Translations under genes and position numbers: made by a program
In this document: piece after piece, positions 1 through 8,552 of the stretch
How the letters are laid out: each line of letters opens with the position of its first letter
Position numbering within the stretch: position 1 is the stretch's first letter
The notes under the pieces: generated by a model
What the model saw: only the letters and a program-made list of their open reading frames with translations
Told to the model about the DNA's origin: nothing
Database searches by the model: none
NCBI RefSeq assembly: GCF_910585845.1
Contig: NZ_CAJUHF010000039.1
Span: 9,007 to 35,239, forward strand
DNA length: 26,233 bases
Reading direction: 5' to 3'
Origin: an uncultured Bacteroides sp.
GTDB lineage: Bacteria > Bacteroidota > Bacteroidia > Bacteroidales > Bacteroidaceae

Positions 1-70
1 ATTAAAGAAGGAATTATTAAAGAAGGAATTATTAAAGAAGGAATTATTAAAGAAGGAATTATTAAAGAAG
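1..70. repeat. 15-bp tandem repeat, about 4.7 copies
   Basis: The window opens inside a perfect head-to-tail repeat of the unit ATTAAAGAAGGAATT: four complete copies at 1-60 and a partial fifth at 61-70. The array probably continues to the left of the window. It contains no reading frame that looks like a gene. Copies are identical, so it is recent or homogenised by slippage. Confidence 0.95.
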
Positions 71-98
71 AAGTTGTCGGAAATTATTCGGAAGTTAT

Positions 99-326
99 CA
101 CTTCGCTTCGCTCCGAAACCGTAGAAGTTAAAAGTTGAGTTTTTGAGTTTGTTAGTTCTTGAATCTGTTAGTTTGTTAGTTCTTGAGTTTGCAAGTTGGC
201 ACACGAATTAGAATAATTCAAAAACGAACAAACTCAAAAACTCAAGAACTCAAAAACTCAAGAACTCAAAGACCCAAGAACTAACAAACTCAAAGACCCA
301 AGAACTAACAAACTTAAAAACTCAAA
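99..326. repeat. Inverted cluster of AACTCAAAAACTCAAG-type 16-mers at the left edge of the locus
   Basis: Right arm: five 16-bp units related to AACTCAAAAACTCAAG start at 231, 247, 263, 287 and 311, with AACTAACA inserts at 279 and 303. Left arm (about 134-192) carries the same words in reverse complement, so the whole region can fold into a long imperfect stem with the loop around 195-225. A separate motif CACTTCGCTTCGCTC lies at 99-113. The stop codon of the GH115 gene (322-324) lies in the last unit. A related, shorter element lies at 25879-25938. No gene lies in 1-321. It may serve as a transcript end or be a mobile-type repeat; function is not shown. Confidence 0.85.
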
Positions 327-2649
327 ACAGCATAATCTGATCCAGGACAACCCCTTCGTCCAATGCCTTGATCACCAGTTTATGCGATTTGCGTTTGCTG
401 ACGGGTAGTTTCACTTTTCGAATTGCCTGATTACGCAACACGTTTTCTTTCCACTCTTCGCTACGCCCTTTGGTTTCGTATGAAACGGTTTGCGGAGCCG
501 ATTTGTCGACAGACAGGGTGAAGCGCAACTGTTTTCCGTCCAACGGATGGTTGGGAAACAGACGTACTTCGACTTCTACGGAATCCGTCTTACAGTCGTC
601 GAAAGTGAAAACGAGGGAAGTGTTTTTACGGATGCCTGCCGCCTTGCCTTCATATCCCAGACCTTCGCAGGGAACAGGAGTTCCGGTTGCACAATCCACA
701 GCATTCCATTTATAGACAGGAGATTTCTCTTTCACCATAGGCGTAGCAGCAGTTTCGTGCGCCACACGACGGAAGACAGGAAGTTTGCGGGGCTGGAAGT
801 CCATCATCCCAATCCATTTTCCGTTCTGCAAAGCGTTATAACGGCGTGTCAATGAGGCAATACTGTCAAAGGCGACATCACTTTGTTCCCAATCGGCTTT
901 CCCGTGGCGGGCAAGTTGCGCGTACAGGAACTTGCGGTTCATTTGGTCGGCTGCCTGTACGGGATATTTCACCAGTTGCATGTAGGCAGCTTTCCGGTTG
1001 GCAGGCAACTGCGATTCGAGTGCTTCGACAGTGGAAGATAATGAGGCATACTTCGTCAGACGCTCGTGGATGGCTTGTTCGCTCCAAGGCAGGTCTTTTA
1101 CTTTCTTATAGATAGGGTCGCGCTCTTCCTCGCGTGTATTACCCATAAATTCGGGCTTGCGGATGTAGGCAAGGCGATAGTGTTCCTGCATCACCGGAAG
1201 CAGGGTTTCGGCTACATGTGCGGCACCAAACTCACGCACCAGCCAGTTCTTCAGATGGGCGGTGACGCCTTGTTCCGCCACCTGTTCGATGTTCCATGCC
1301 ATGTCGAGGAACAGTTCCATCTGATATTCGGCAGGCTTGATATCGCCTACGTTCAATATCCACATCTTCCGGATGCCACGGTCGTAGGCAAGTTTCATCT
1401 GCTGATAAAGCAGGTAGGGGCTGAAGGTTCCCAGCCAAAGATAATCATGCGGCCGTCCCCAATAGGAGACGTGATAATAGATACCATTTCCACCTTTACG
1501 CGCCTGCTCTTCCGGCGTAGGGAAGTGGCGGATGTAGCCATAATTGTCGTCACACCAGATGAGGGTGGCATCGTCAGGTATCTGTAATCCGGCATTGTAA
1601 ATGTCGAGCACTTCCTTGTAGGGAATGAAGGCTTGCGGGATAGAGGTAACCTCCCGGTCCACATACTTCGCCAACAGACCACGCTGATCCTGAAGTACAC
1701 GTTCCAACACGGCTTTATGTTCGTCCACTGTTTTGGCTCCCTGCATCTTACCGTCGTGTACGCCGCGCATACCCAAAGTGTAGATATTGTCCTGTCCCGC
1801 CACTTCTTTCACGCGGTCTTCCCAGAAACGATAGACGGAGGTGCTGTTGTTCACATAGTCGTAGTCGCCCTCACCTCTTCTTCTCCATTCGCCGGCAGCG
1901 TTGCACACCATCGGTTCGCAGTGAGAAGAGCCGATAAAGATGCCGAACTCAGCGGCTACTTCCCGGTTACCCTTCGTAAGGAAGAAAGGCAGGGTACACT
2001 CGTGCATGGCAGGCCAATAAGTGTTGGCGCGCAGGCGGAGCAGGAGTTCAAAGATGCGGCGGTTGGTCTTCGGGCCGATTTGCTGCTGATCGGCAGGCTC
2101 GTAGTTTCGACTGCTCCAAGGCATCAGTCCCCAGTCTTCATCATTAATGAAGATACCGCGGTATTCAACGGAAGGTGCTTGCAGGGTCTTGAAGCCGAAA
2201 GGCAACGAGAATGCAGTCTTCTTGTCCGGAGTCACATCCGCCCACCATTCCCAAGGGGATACACCGAGCAGGCGCGACAGTTCCATGATGCCGTATGCGG
2301 TACCATGCCGGTCGCTGCCGGCAACCAACAGTCTGCCGTCCGGCAATACGGTCAGCAGAAAGGCTTGTGTCTTACCCTCCAAGACGGAGACATCCGCCCC
2401 AGTCGTTGCTATCAACGGGCTTTTGCCTATAGTGCCGACAATAATATCGCCTTGCTTGGCATTCACTTCCAACGATGTGGAAAGAACGGCTTCGACATCA
2501 CGGGAGAATAGTTCCAGAGCTGTATGTACCACCCTCTCTTCCACTCCGTCGCAAGCCACCTTGACAGGCTTGCCCGAAGTCAGATTGAACTGTGCCCAAC
2601 CAAACGGGGCCATCAAAAACAAAAGTAAACTTAAGATTCCTTTTTTCAT
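322..2649 (-). CDS. GH115 alpha-(4-O-methyl)glucuronidase, exported
   Basis: Likely removes alpha-linked glucuronic or 4-O-methylglucuronic acid from side chains in the periplasm. The 775-residue product starts with a type I signal peptide (about 1-20, ending GWAQ). It carries GH115 hallmark blocks: FINDEDWGLMPW at 168-179, the NTYWPAMHE segment near 209-217, WCDDNYGYIRHFP at 365-377, YHVSYWGRPHDYLWL at 392-406 and WILNVGDIKPAEY at 430-442. The C-terminal roughly 130 residues look like the family's beta-sandwich domain, so the protein seems complete though at the short end for the family. GH115 is best known from glucuronoxylan, but the family also occurs in arabinogalactan loci, which fits the neighbours better. 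It is separated from the GH2 gene by a strong terminator and has its own promoter candidate, so it is probably transcribed apart from the rest. The stop codon lies inside a repeat cluster. Confidence 0.93.
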   Translation of the reverse strand: MKKGILSLLLFLMAPFGWAQFNLTSGKPVKVACDGVEERVVHTALELFSRDVEAVLSTSLEVNAKQGDIIVGTIGKSPLIATTGADVSVLEGKTQAFLLTVLPDGRLLVAGSDRHGTAYGIMELSRLLGVSPWEWWADVTPDKKTAFSLPFGFKTLQAPSVEYRGIFINDEDWGLMPWSSRNYEPADQQQIGPKTNRRIFELLLRLRANTYWPAMHECTLPFFLTKGNREVAAEFGIFIGSSHCEPMVCNAAGEWRRRGEGDYDYVNNSTSVYRFWEDRVKEVAGQDNIYTLGMRGVHDGKMQGAKTVDEHKAVLERVLQDQRGLLAKYVDREVTSIPQAFIPYKEVLDIYNAGLQIPDDATLIWCDDNYGYIRHFPTPEEQARKGGNGIYYHVSYWGRPHDYLWLGTFSPYLLYQQMKLAYDRGIRKMWILNVGDIKPAEYQMELFLDMAWNIEQVAEQGVTAHLKNWLVREFGAAHVAETLLPVMQEHYRLAYIRKPEFMGNTREEERDPIYKKVKDLPWSEQAIHERLTKYASLSSTVEALESQLPANRKAAYMQLVKYPVQAADQMNRKFLYAQLARHGKADWEQSDVAFDSIASLTRRYNALQNGKWIGMMDFQPRKLPVFRRVAHETAATPMVKEKSPVYKWNAVDCATGTPVPCEGLGYEGKAAGIRKNTSLVFTFDDCKTDSVEVEVRLFPNHPLDGKQLRFTLSVDKSAPQTVSYETKGRSEEWKENVLRNQAIRKVKLPVSKRKSHKLVIKALDEGVVLDQIMLF

Positions 2650-2660
2650 GGTCAGTTATT

Positions 2661-2699
2661 TATAGTTCAAAAATAATGAATCTCATCTACTGTCACAAA
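2661..2699 (-). promoter_or_regulatory. Bacteroides-type promoter for the GH115 gene
   Basis: Read on the minus strand, a perfect -7 box TATTTTTG (TAnnTTTG; plus-strand 2668-2675) is preceded by a -33 box TTTG (2696-2699) at 20 bp spacing, close to the Bacteroides sigma-ABfr consensus. The predicted start near 2661 leaves a leader of only about 10-15 nt before the ATG at 2649. Confidence 0.6.
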
Positions 2700-2902
2700 A
2701 AGCTAATGGTAATTTCAAGCCTATCATGACATCATATAAAACTTCAGCAAAAATAGGTAAGTTAAGAAATAAGGTACATGTAATTACGTACAATTAGATG
2801 TATTATCATACATTCTCCTTCAAACCTCAGCATTAGTATGTTAAAGCTGGGGTTCAGTACCGTAAACGTGAACTTCAGACGCTCCGAAACAGATATTTTT
2901 TT

Positions 2903-3034
2903 GCCTCATGAGACGGACATTTTCGCCTCATGAGACGGATAATTTCGCCTCGTGAGACGGATAAAATCGTCCCATGAGATGATTTTTTTCAGCTCACGAG
3001 ACGGTTTCATTCAGCTCATGAGCCAAATTCAGCT
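2903..3034. repeat. Six-unit 22-bp array with CTCATGAG palindromes
   Basis: Units start at 2903, 2925, 2947, 2969, 2991 and 3013, exactly 22 bp apart. The consensus is GCCTCATGAGACGGA followed by an AT-rich tail ending TTTC. The core octamer is CTCATGAG in units 1, 2 and 6 (a perfect palindrome), CTCGTGAG in 3, CCCATGAG in 4 and CTCACGAG in 5; units 3 and 5 are reverse complements of each other. The period is about two helical turns, so the palindromes would lie on one face of the DNA. It sits beyond the GH2 terminator and about 200 bp upstream of the GH115 promoter. It could be an operator array or an intergenic repeat family. Confidence 0.9.
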
Positions 3035-3165
3035 ATCTTGCAAGACAAATATCACAACTCTCACGCGCTTTCAACCGAGCATGGCATACACTCTTTATCT
3101 TTCAGAAGTTTCAGGCTTTAGTCAACTACATAATTAGCAGAATATTAGGCTGAAAACAAGACAAT

Positions 3166-3203
3166 AAAACCCTGAACGTAGGATATCCTACGTTCAGGGT
3201 TTT
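3166..3203 (-). terminator. Rho-independent terminator downstream of GH2 (likely bidirectional)
   Basis: A 38-bp perfect palindrome: the 15-bp half-sites CCCTGAACGTAGGAT and ATCCTACGTTCAGGG abut, flanked by AAAA on the left and TTTT on the right. On the minus strand the hairpin is followed by TTTTATTG, about 110 nt after the GH2 stop. On the plus strand it is followed by TTTTTATTT, so it should stop transcription from either side and insulate the GH115 gene. Confidence 0.85.
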
Positions 3204-3312
3204 TATTTCAGTTCAACAATCTATGAATCAAAACATTAATTAATGTCTGAAACCTCTGAAAGATGAAAGCGCCATAAAAAAGACATGGGTAGAGTAAACA
3301 ACGGATATCTCA

Positions 3313-6300
3313 TCAGAATCCTATCTCATTCCGTACCGGAGTAAGGATGAACGTAAACTCATAATCACCGTAAGGCAACTGGTACTGCTGCAACGGCCAT
3401 GCCCCCCAACTGTTCACACAACCCAGTCCCATCTGTGCCTTGTCAATACAAAGATTCGTCAAGTCTGCCTGTTTCACTTCGGGAGAGTGGCTTTGTCCTT
3501 TTTCCCAACCATCATCCAACGACTCTATCGTATAGTGCAAAGCTGATGCAGAGAAAGGAGCTTCCGCTACAATCTGCAAACCACGTCCGGCGGCATTCAG
3601 CTGCTTCCACCAACGGATGTCCGTCTTCGTTCCCGTCTCTTGCGGACGGATGTAGGAGTAGAACTGTTCATCCACACTTTGGCGATACAACCCTAAATCG
3701 GTGCAATGGTTACGGTCGCTGTAGTTCTCCACCGGACCACGGCCGTAATATTCTACCGTTTCAAACGACTTCGGCATCTGCATCTGCATTCCGAAGCGGA
3801 ACATAGGCGATACTTTTGCCTGCGGGTCGGCTGTCATCTTCTGAGTCACCTTCACGGCACCCTCGTTGTTGATGACATAAGTCAGATTCAAACGTGCAGA
3901 CACGCTCTTCATCTCATACTCGGCATAGATCTGTATCTGATCGGCTACATTCTCCCATTTGAAAGAGGTCAGTTTCAGTTCCGGATTCTTCCATGCGGCA
4001 AACTTCCGTTGCAGGCCTGCACCGAAGTCGTTGTCGGTAGGTGCACGCCAGAAGTTAGGTACCAGAACGGCATCTTCATTCATCATCTCCAGACCTGCCA
4101 CCTGGTAACGGCTCAAGTAACCGTTGTGTCTGTTGAATTCCATACGGAAGTTCTCTCCGGCCACAATCAGATAATTCTGGTCATTATCCTGTACCTGCGG
4201 AACAACAACGGACACATTGACGTTCTCCACATTCTTCAGTTCCATCGACGGATTCTTATAAGGTGTCAGCGTCAGCTGGTTCTTTGCCACGACATATCCT
4301 GCCGGCAACAGACCTTCACGGGTCTTCAGACAATACTTCACGTTCAGCAACCACTCCTTACATTCGCAAGTCTTGCCGATATTCAGCTTCACTTTGGCAG
4401 TCTGCTGCGGAGCTACGTTGAGGTTTTCTACACGACCGGTACGAATCACCTTACCATTAGCCAACACTTCCCAGTCCATATAATAGGCCGACAGGTCGCG
4501 GAAGAAGTTTTCATTATAAACGCTGACTTCACCATTCTTCAAGTCTGCCGGTTCAGTCCATATATTCTGATAGAAGTAGCCTACCTCGTACATGTGCGGA
4601 TTGGGAACACGGTCGGGACTGATCAGTCCGTTGTCGCAGAAATTATTGTCCGAACCGTCGTAACGATTGAAATCACCGCCGTATGCGTAAATCGTCACAC
4701 CGTCTTTACCTTTCCAACGGACAGACTGGTCTACGAAGTCCCAAATGAAACCGCCTTGCAGGTTGGGATATTTACGAATCAAATCCCAATACTCCTTGAA
4801 ACCACCTTGCGAGTTACCCATCGCATGGGCATATTCGCACTGGATGAACGGTCTCGTGGCATCCGTACGCTTGCCATACTTCTCCATATGCTCGTAGCCG
4901 GCATACATCGGGCAGACGATGTCGGTAAATTCGTTTTCTCCTGCACGTTCATACTGTACGGCACGGCTGGCGTCTTCTTTCTTTATCCAGCGATAGCAAG
5001 CCTCGAAGTTAGGTCCGAATCCGGCTTCGTTGCCCAACGACCAGAAGATGATGCTGGGATGGTTGAAACCACGCTGCACGTTACGTTGGTTACGTTCCAA
5101 ATGAGCTTTGGCGTAAAGGGCGTTCTTTGCCAAAGTCTTCTCGTCATAGCCCATGCCGTGTGACTCGATGTTCGCTTCCGCCACCAAATAAATACCGTAT
5201 TTGTCGCAAAGCTCATACCACAGGTTATCGTCCGGATAGTGGCAAGTACGTACGGCATTGATATTGAACTCCTTCATGATCCGGATATCCTGTATCATCC
5301 GCTCAGGAGATACCACATAGCCGCCGTCCGGGTCAAGCTCATGACGGTCGGCACCCTTGAAGAGCACTGCCTTGCCGTTGACAAGTATCTGGTCACCTTT
5401 CAACTCGATCTTGCGGAAACCGACCTTTACCGGAATAACCTCATTGCTGCCCTGCAACGTGGCACGCAACGTATAAAGATAAGGTATTTCGGCACTCCAC
5501 TTGTGAGGATTCTCCACATCTATGCGCACGCTTCCGCCTTTGGCTGTTGCTGTGGCAACCGTCTTGCCGGATGCATCCAACAATTCCAGATCCACATTGC
5601 CACTTCCTTTCAGTTCAAGTTTCACATCCAAGAAACCATTCTGATAAGCCTCATCCAAATCGGGCGTTACACGGATATCCTGAATGCGCTTCTTGTTACG
5701 GGCATAAAGATAGCAATCGCGCCCCACGCCACTGAAACGGAAAAAGTCTTGGTCTTCCAGATACGTGCCGTCACACCAGCGGAATACCTGAAAAGCAATC
5801 AGGTTCGCCTGTCCCGGCTTCAAATAAGAGGTCAGGTCGAACTCAGCTTCCAACTTGCTGTCTTCGCTGTAGCCTACATAACGGCCGTTCACCCAAAGAT
5901 ACATATTGGAAGTGACCGAACCGAAATGCGCGATAATATCTTTTCCTTTCCAGCTTGCCGGAACAATAATCTCACGACGGTATGAACCGACATGATTATT
6001 CTGCGTAGGAACCTCGGGGGGATTATTCTGGAACTGGTTGCGCCATGCATAACCGGTATTGACATAGATGGGATCGCCATAACCGTTCAACTCCCATACG
6101 GCGGGAACCTGCATATGGTCCCAACCTTTGTCGTTGAAACCGACTTTCCAGAAATCAGTAGGACGCTGGTCTGCATCAGGTACCCAGAAGAATTTCCACG
6201 TACCGTTCAAGGTCATATAATTTGCCGATTGGCTCTTCTCGCCTTTCATGGCAGCATCTGCCGACTCATAAGCAAAGTAATTGGTGTGCATCGGAGCACG

Positions 6301-6402
6301 ATTCACTGCATTGATCTCCGGATCAAGCCACTCTTTAAAGGACTGTGCATTTGCAGTCAGAGCCAAAGCTGCAAATAGTCCGGTCATAAGATGTTTCTTC
6401 AT
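3313..6402 (-). CDS. GH2 beta-galactosidase (LacZ-type), exported
   Basis: Retaining beta-galactosidase that would release terminal beta-linked galactose from oligosaccharides in the periplasm. Signal peptide about 1-20 (ends TANAQ). Domains follow the LacZ order: jelly-roll sugar-binding domain about 45-230, Ig-like domain about 235-330, TIM barrel about 335-620, second Ig-like domain about 640-745 and the large C-terminal beta-sandwich (Bgal_small_N) about 755-1025. The acid/base lies in WSLGNEAGFG (E459) and the nucleophile in IQCEYAHAMGN (E523); the galactose-binding RTCHYP is at 385-390. The length of 1029 residues matches the family. It follows the GH51 pair by 118 bp, has its own promoter candidate and is followed by a strong terminator. 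In an arabinogalactan setting it would trim beta-1,6-galactan side chains; the exact linkage cannot be read from sequence. Confidence 0.96.
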   Translation of the reverse strand: MKKHLMTGLFAALALTANAQSFKEWLDPEINAVNRAPMHTNYFAYESADAAMKGEKSQSANYMTLNGTWKFFWVPDADQRPTDFWKVGFNDKGWDHMQVPAVWELNGYGDPIYVNTGYAWRNQFQNNPPEVPTQNNHVGSYRREIIVPASWKGKDIIAHFGSVTSNMYLWVNGRYVGYSEDSKLEAEFDLTSYLKPGQANLIAFQVFRWCDGTYLEDQDFFRFSGVGRDCYLYARNKKRIQDIRVTPDLDEAYQNGFLDVKLELKGSGNVDLELLDASGKTVATATAKGGSVRIDVENPHKWSAEIPYLYTLRATLQGSNEVIPVKVGFRKIELKGDQILVNGKAVLFKGADRHELDPDGGYVVSPERMIQDIRIMKEFNINAVRTCHYPDDNLWYELCDKYGIYLVAEANIESHGMGYDEKTLAKNALYAKAHLERNQRNVQRGFNHPSIIFWSLGNEAGFGPNFEACYRWIKKEDASRAVQYERAGENEFTDIVCPMYAGYEHMEKYGKRTDATRPFIQCEYAHAMGNSQGGFKEYWDLIRKYPNLQGGFIWDFVDQSVRWKGKDGVTIYAYGGDFNRYDGSDNNFCDNGLISPDRVPNPHMYEVGYFYQNIWTEPADLKNGEVSVYNENFFRDLSAYYMDWEVLANGKVIRTGRVENLNVAPQQTAKVKLNIGKTCECKEWLLNVKYCLKTREGLLPAGYVVAKNQLTLTPYKNPSMELKNVENVNVSVVVPQVQDNDQNYLIVAGENFRMEFNRHNGYLSRYQVAGLEMMNEDAVLVPNFWRAPTDNDFGAGLQRKFAAWKNPELKLTSFKWENVADQIQIYAEYEMKSVSARLNLTYVINNEGAVKVTQKMTADPQAKVSPMFRFGMQMQMPKSFETVEYYGRGPVENYSDRNHCTDLGLYRQSVDEQFYSYIRPQETGTKTDIRWWKQLNAAGRGLQIVAEAPFSASALHYTIESLDDGWEKGQSHSPEVKQADLTNLCIDKAQMGLGCVNSWGAWPLQQYQLPYGDYEFTFILTPVRNEIGF

Positions 6403-6419
6403 GATATAAAATAATTATG

Positions 6420-6490
6420 TTTGTAGCGGTAAAGATGTGCCGTGACACACCCACACCGCTACAAAGATAGGATGATTCTTTCAAATCAAA
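6420..6490 (-). promoter_or_regulatory. GH2 promoter and leader with an 11-bp dyad
   Basis: On the minus strand a perfect -7 box TATCTTTG (plus 6462-6469) has a TTTG 17 bp upstream (6487-6490), slightly short of the usual spacing. An exact inverted repeat, TTTGTAGCGGT (6420-6430) and ACCGCTACAAA (6455-6465), spans the leader and touches the -7 box. In RNA the leader could form AGCGGT/ACCGCT with an inner TGTG/CACA helix. It could be an operator or a stabilising 5' stem-loop. Confidence 0.55.
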
Positions 6491-6520
6491 GGAGAATAAT
6501 AGTTCAAAATAGGGGGGGAA

Positions 6521-8461
6521 TTAGTTCTTTATCTGTAAACGATAAACCCCAAACGAGCGTGGAGCAAGCTCAAGCCCCAACGATTGCCCTTCTGCCGATA
6601 CCGGACGAACGCGCGGCACAAGCACTTCCTGCTCCAATGTGTTCACCGTTCTCCAACTGTCATTCTGCAGATAGGTGCACACTCCGCCAGCCAACTGCCG
6701 CTTCTTCAATCTGTTGAAGTCTATCCGAACATCGGCTGGTTTGCTGCCTGCATTCACCAGTTTCAGGATTATTTCACCGGTCGGCGCATTCAGCGAGGCA
6801 GTCGCATAGAGACTATCCTGTCCGGCAACCGCCTTACCATCCATCTTCAGGCTCAGTACATCGGTTCCGGAGTTCATGCCATACATCTGCTGAACATAGT
6901 AGTTCGGCGTACGCATCATGCGCAGATTATCAAACCAAATCAAGTCCGGATTCCACTGCCAAGCGTCTACATGGGCAAACAATGGAGCATACGTAGCCAG
7001 ATGGACCACATCGGCATTCCGTTCCAGCCCTGTCATGAAAGCTGCCTCGGAGAGGGCAGCAAGGAAGTTGTTGTCTTTCTTCGTGGAGTGGTCGTGTGAA
7101 GCATACTCTCCGGCAAAGACTTTCGGACCTTTGCGGTCATAATTATCATAACGGGAAGCATTACCGAAGAACCAGTCGGGCTTCATGTAATAGTGTTCAT
7201 CAACCAAATCCACACCCAGCCGCTTCATCTCCGGCCAAAGGTAATCAAACTTATCGCCGGAAGCACTCGGTCCCGAACTGCCAACCACCTTAATTGTAGG
7301 GTACTTCGCACGGATAGCCTTAGTGAAAGCCTCCAGACGTTCTACATAAATCTGGTCCCACTGCTCGTTGCCGACAGCTATCATCTTCAGGTTGAAGGGT
7401 TCAGGATGCCCCATCTCCGCACGTACTTTACCCCATGTGGACGTAACCGGTCCGTTAGCAAACTCAATCAGATCAAGCGCATCTTGTATGTAAGGCCCCA
7501 GTTCATCCATCGGAACTACTTCGTTACTTTCGTACTGACAGGAAAGTCCACAACTTATCACCGGAAGAGGCTCTGCACCGAGGTCTTCACTCAGCTGGAA
7601 GTATTCGAAGAAACCCAAGCCGAGCGTCTGGAAGTAGTCGGGAAATGCCTTATGTTTGAACGTATAGTTCCAGCGGTTTTCATTCAGAGGACGGTTTTCG
7701 ACAGGACCTACCGAGTTCTTCCACTGGTAACGGGTCTCCAGACTGTTTCCCTCAATGATACATCCACCGGGAAAACGGAACACACCGGGATTGAGGTCGT
7801 AAAGGGCTTGAGCCAAATCGGCACGCAGTCCATTCTCACGTCCTTTCCAAGTCTTGACCGGAAAGAGAGAAATATGGTCCATATCGACTGTACCCTTGCT
7901 TTCCAAAACGATACGTAGGCGGGCATGGGCATCAGTGAAAGGCGATTTCAATACAACGGTCAGTTTCTGCCATTCACGGCTGTTTACTTCAATCCCCTTT
8001 TTCAGAAGATTCTGAGCGTCAGAGTTCACTAACTCGACGGAAAGTTTCATCGGTTTGGATTCCGGCGTACGGGCATATACAGAGAAGCGGTACTCTTCAC
8101 CCTGCTTTACACCAATACCGCGATAACCTTCATTATCCAGTCCAGCACGCAACAGACGTCCGTCATTGACTACACGCACGTAATGCGGATTACGCTCGAA
8201 ACAAGGATTCTCATCCTGTACCGTCACATTACCGAATGGTACCCAACCGACAAAAGGTTGCGGAAACTCAAAAGAACGGTTCTTCACCAATTCGGCGTAG
8301 AGTCCGCCGTCTGCACCGAAATTGATATCTTCAAAAAAGATACCATACATTTCAGGCTGTATTTGTGCCGTAGGCTTGGAAGCATCAACGGTCATCACAT
8401 GTTGCTGTGCCTGTACTCCCAGTGCAAGAGACAAAGCTAGGCAAGTTGTTAATTTCCTCAT
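6521..8461 (-). CDS. GH51 alpha-L-arabinofuranosidase, exported (second of a tandem pair)
   Basis: Retaining exo-enzyme expected to remove alpha-L-arabinofuranose. I chose the ATG at 8461 (646 residues), not the in-frame ATG at 8491, because it puts a clean signal peptide at the N terminus: MRKLTTCLALSLALGVQAQQ. An N-terminal part with the GH51 block IFFEDINFGADGGLYAEL begins near 41, followed by a carbohydrate-binding-like beta-sandwich region around 80-200. The (beta/alpha)8 core has acid/base E366 in AVGNEQWD and nucleophile E452 in FAGEYASHD. A C-terminal beta domain closes the protein. It is clearly paralogous to the GH51 part of the upstream gene, 91 bp away, but lacks that protein's extra N-terminal module and its cysteine-bearing insertion. 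A run of seven G at 6512-6518 lies just after the TAA stop. Side specificity (alpha-1,2/1,3/1,5) is not readable. Confidence 0.94.
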   Translation of the reverse strand: MRKLTTCLALSLALGVQAQQHVMTVDASKPTAQIQPEMYGIFFEDINFGADGGLYAELVKNRSFEFPQPFVGWVPFGNVTVQDENPCFERNPHYVRVVNDGRLLRAGLDNEGYRGIGVKQGEEYRFSVYARTPESKPMKLSVELVNSDAQNLLKKGIEVNSREWQKLTVVLKSPFTDAHARLRIVLESKGTVDMDHISLFPVKTWKGRENGLRADLAQALYDLNPGVFRFPGGCIIEGNSLETRYQWKNSVGPVENRPLNENRWNYTFKHKAFPDYFQTLGLGFFEYFQLSEDLGAEPLPVISCGLSCQYESNEVVPMDELGPYIQDALDLIEFANGPVTSTWGKVRAEMGHPEPFNLKMIAVGNEQWDQIYVERLEAFTKAIRAKYPTIKVVGSSGPSASGDKFDYLWPEMKRLGVDLVDEHYYMKPDWFFGNASRYDNYDRKGPKVFAGEYASHDHSTKKDNNFLAALSEAAFMTGLERNADVVHLATYAPLFAHVDAWQWNPDLIWFDNLRMMRTPNYYVQQMYGMNSGTDVLSLKMDGKAVAGQDSLYATASLNAPTGEIILKLVNAGSKPADVRIDFNRLKKRQLAGGVCTYLQNDSWRTVNTLEQEVLVPRVRPVSAEGQSLGLELAPRSFGVYRLQIKN

Positions 8462-8552
8462 AAAAAAAGTATATAATTTATAGTCAAACAAAATTTAAAC
8501 AGGCTCTTAATGGCAATTTCTCAAGAGCTATTCAGTAGTTATCAGCCGATAA

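Larger units (their letters stand above)
2650..3312. other. 663-bp intergenic region between GH2 and GH115
   Basis: No credible gene. From right to left it holds a short AT-rich tail of the GH2 transcript, the palindromic terminator at 3166-3203, an unremarkable stretch, the 22-bp repeat array at 2903-3034, about 200 bp of AT-rich sequence with small dyads such as GTTCA...GTGAAC near 2850-2875, and the GH115 promoter at 2661-2699. A 61-codon plus-strand frame (2952-3137) crosses the repeats and is not supported as a gene. Confidence 0.8.

Noticed and set aside
1633..2511. Plus-strand frame of 292 codons
   Set aside because: Antisense shadow of GH115, no domain or signal.
2903..3034. 22-bp repeat array as a CRISPR
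   Set aside because: The units abut with no unique spacers, the period is too short, and no cas genes are near.
2952..3137. 61-codon plus-strand frame across the repeat array
   Set aside because: Begins inside the repeats, has no promoter or ribosome-binding context and no recognisable protein; a chance frame.
3706..5163. Long plus-strand open frame of 485 codons
   Set aside because: Lies antisense to the strongly supported GH2 gene; composition is a reverse-strand shadow with no known domain.
6512..6518. Run of seven G as a phase-variation tract
   Set aside because: It lies just after the GH51 stop codon, outside any coding or promoter element.
8462..8491. Upstream ATG of the second GH51 (adds MFDYKLYTFF)
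   Set aside because: It would put ten residues, including aspartate and aromatics, before a clean signal peptide; the ATG at 8461 is the better start.
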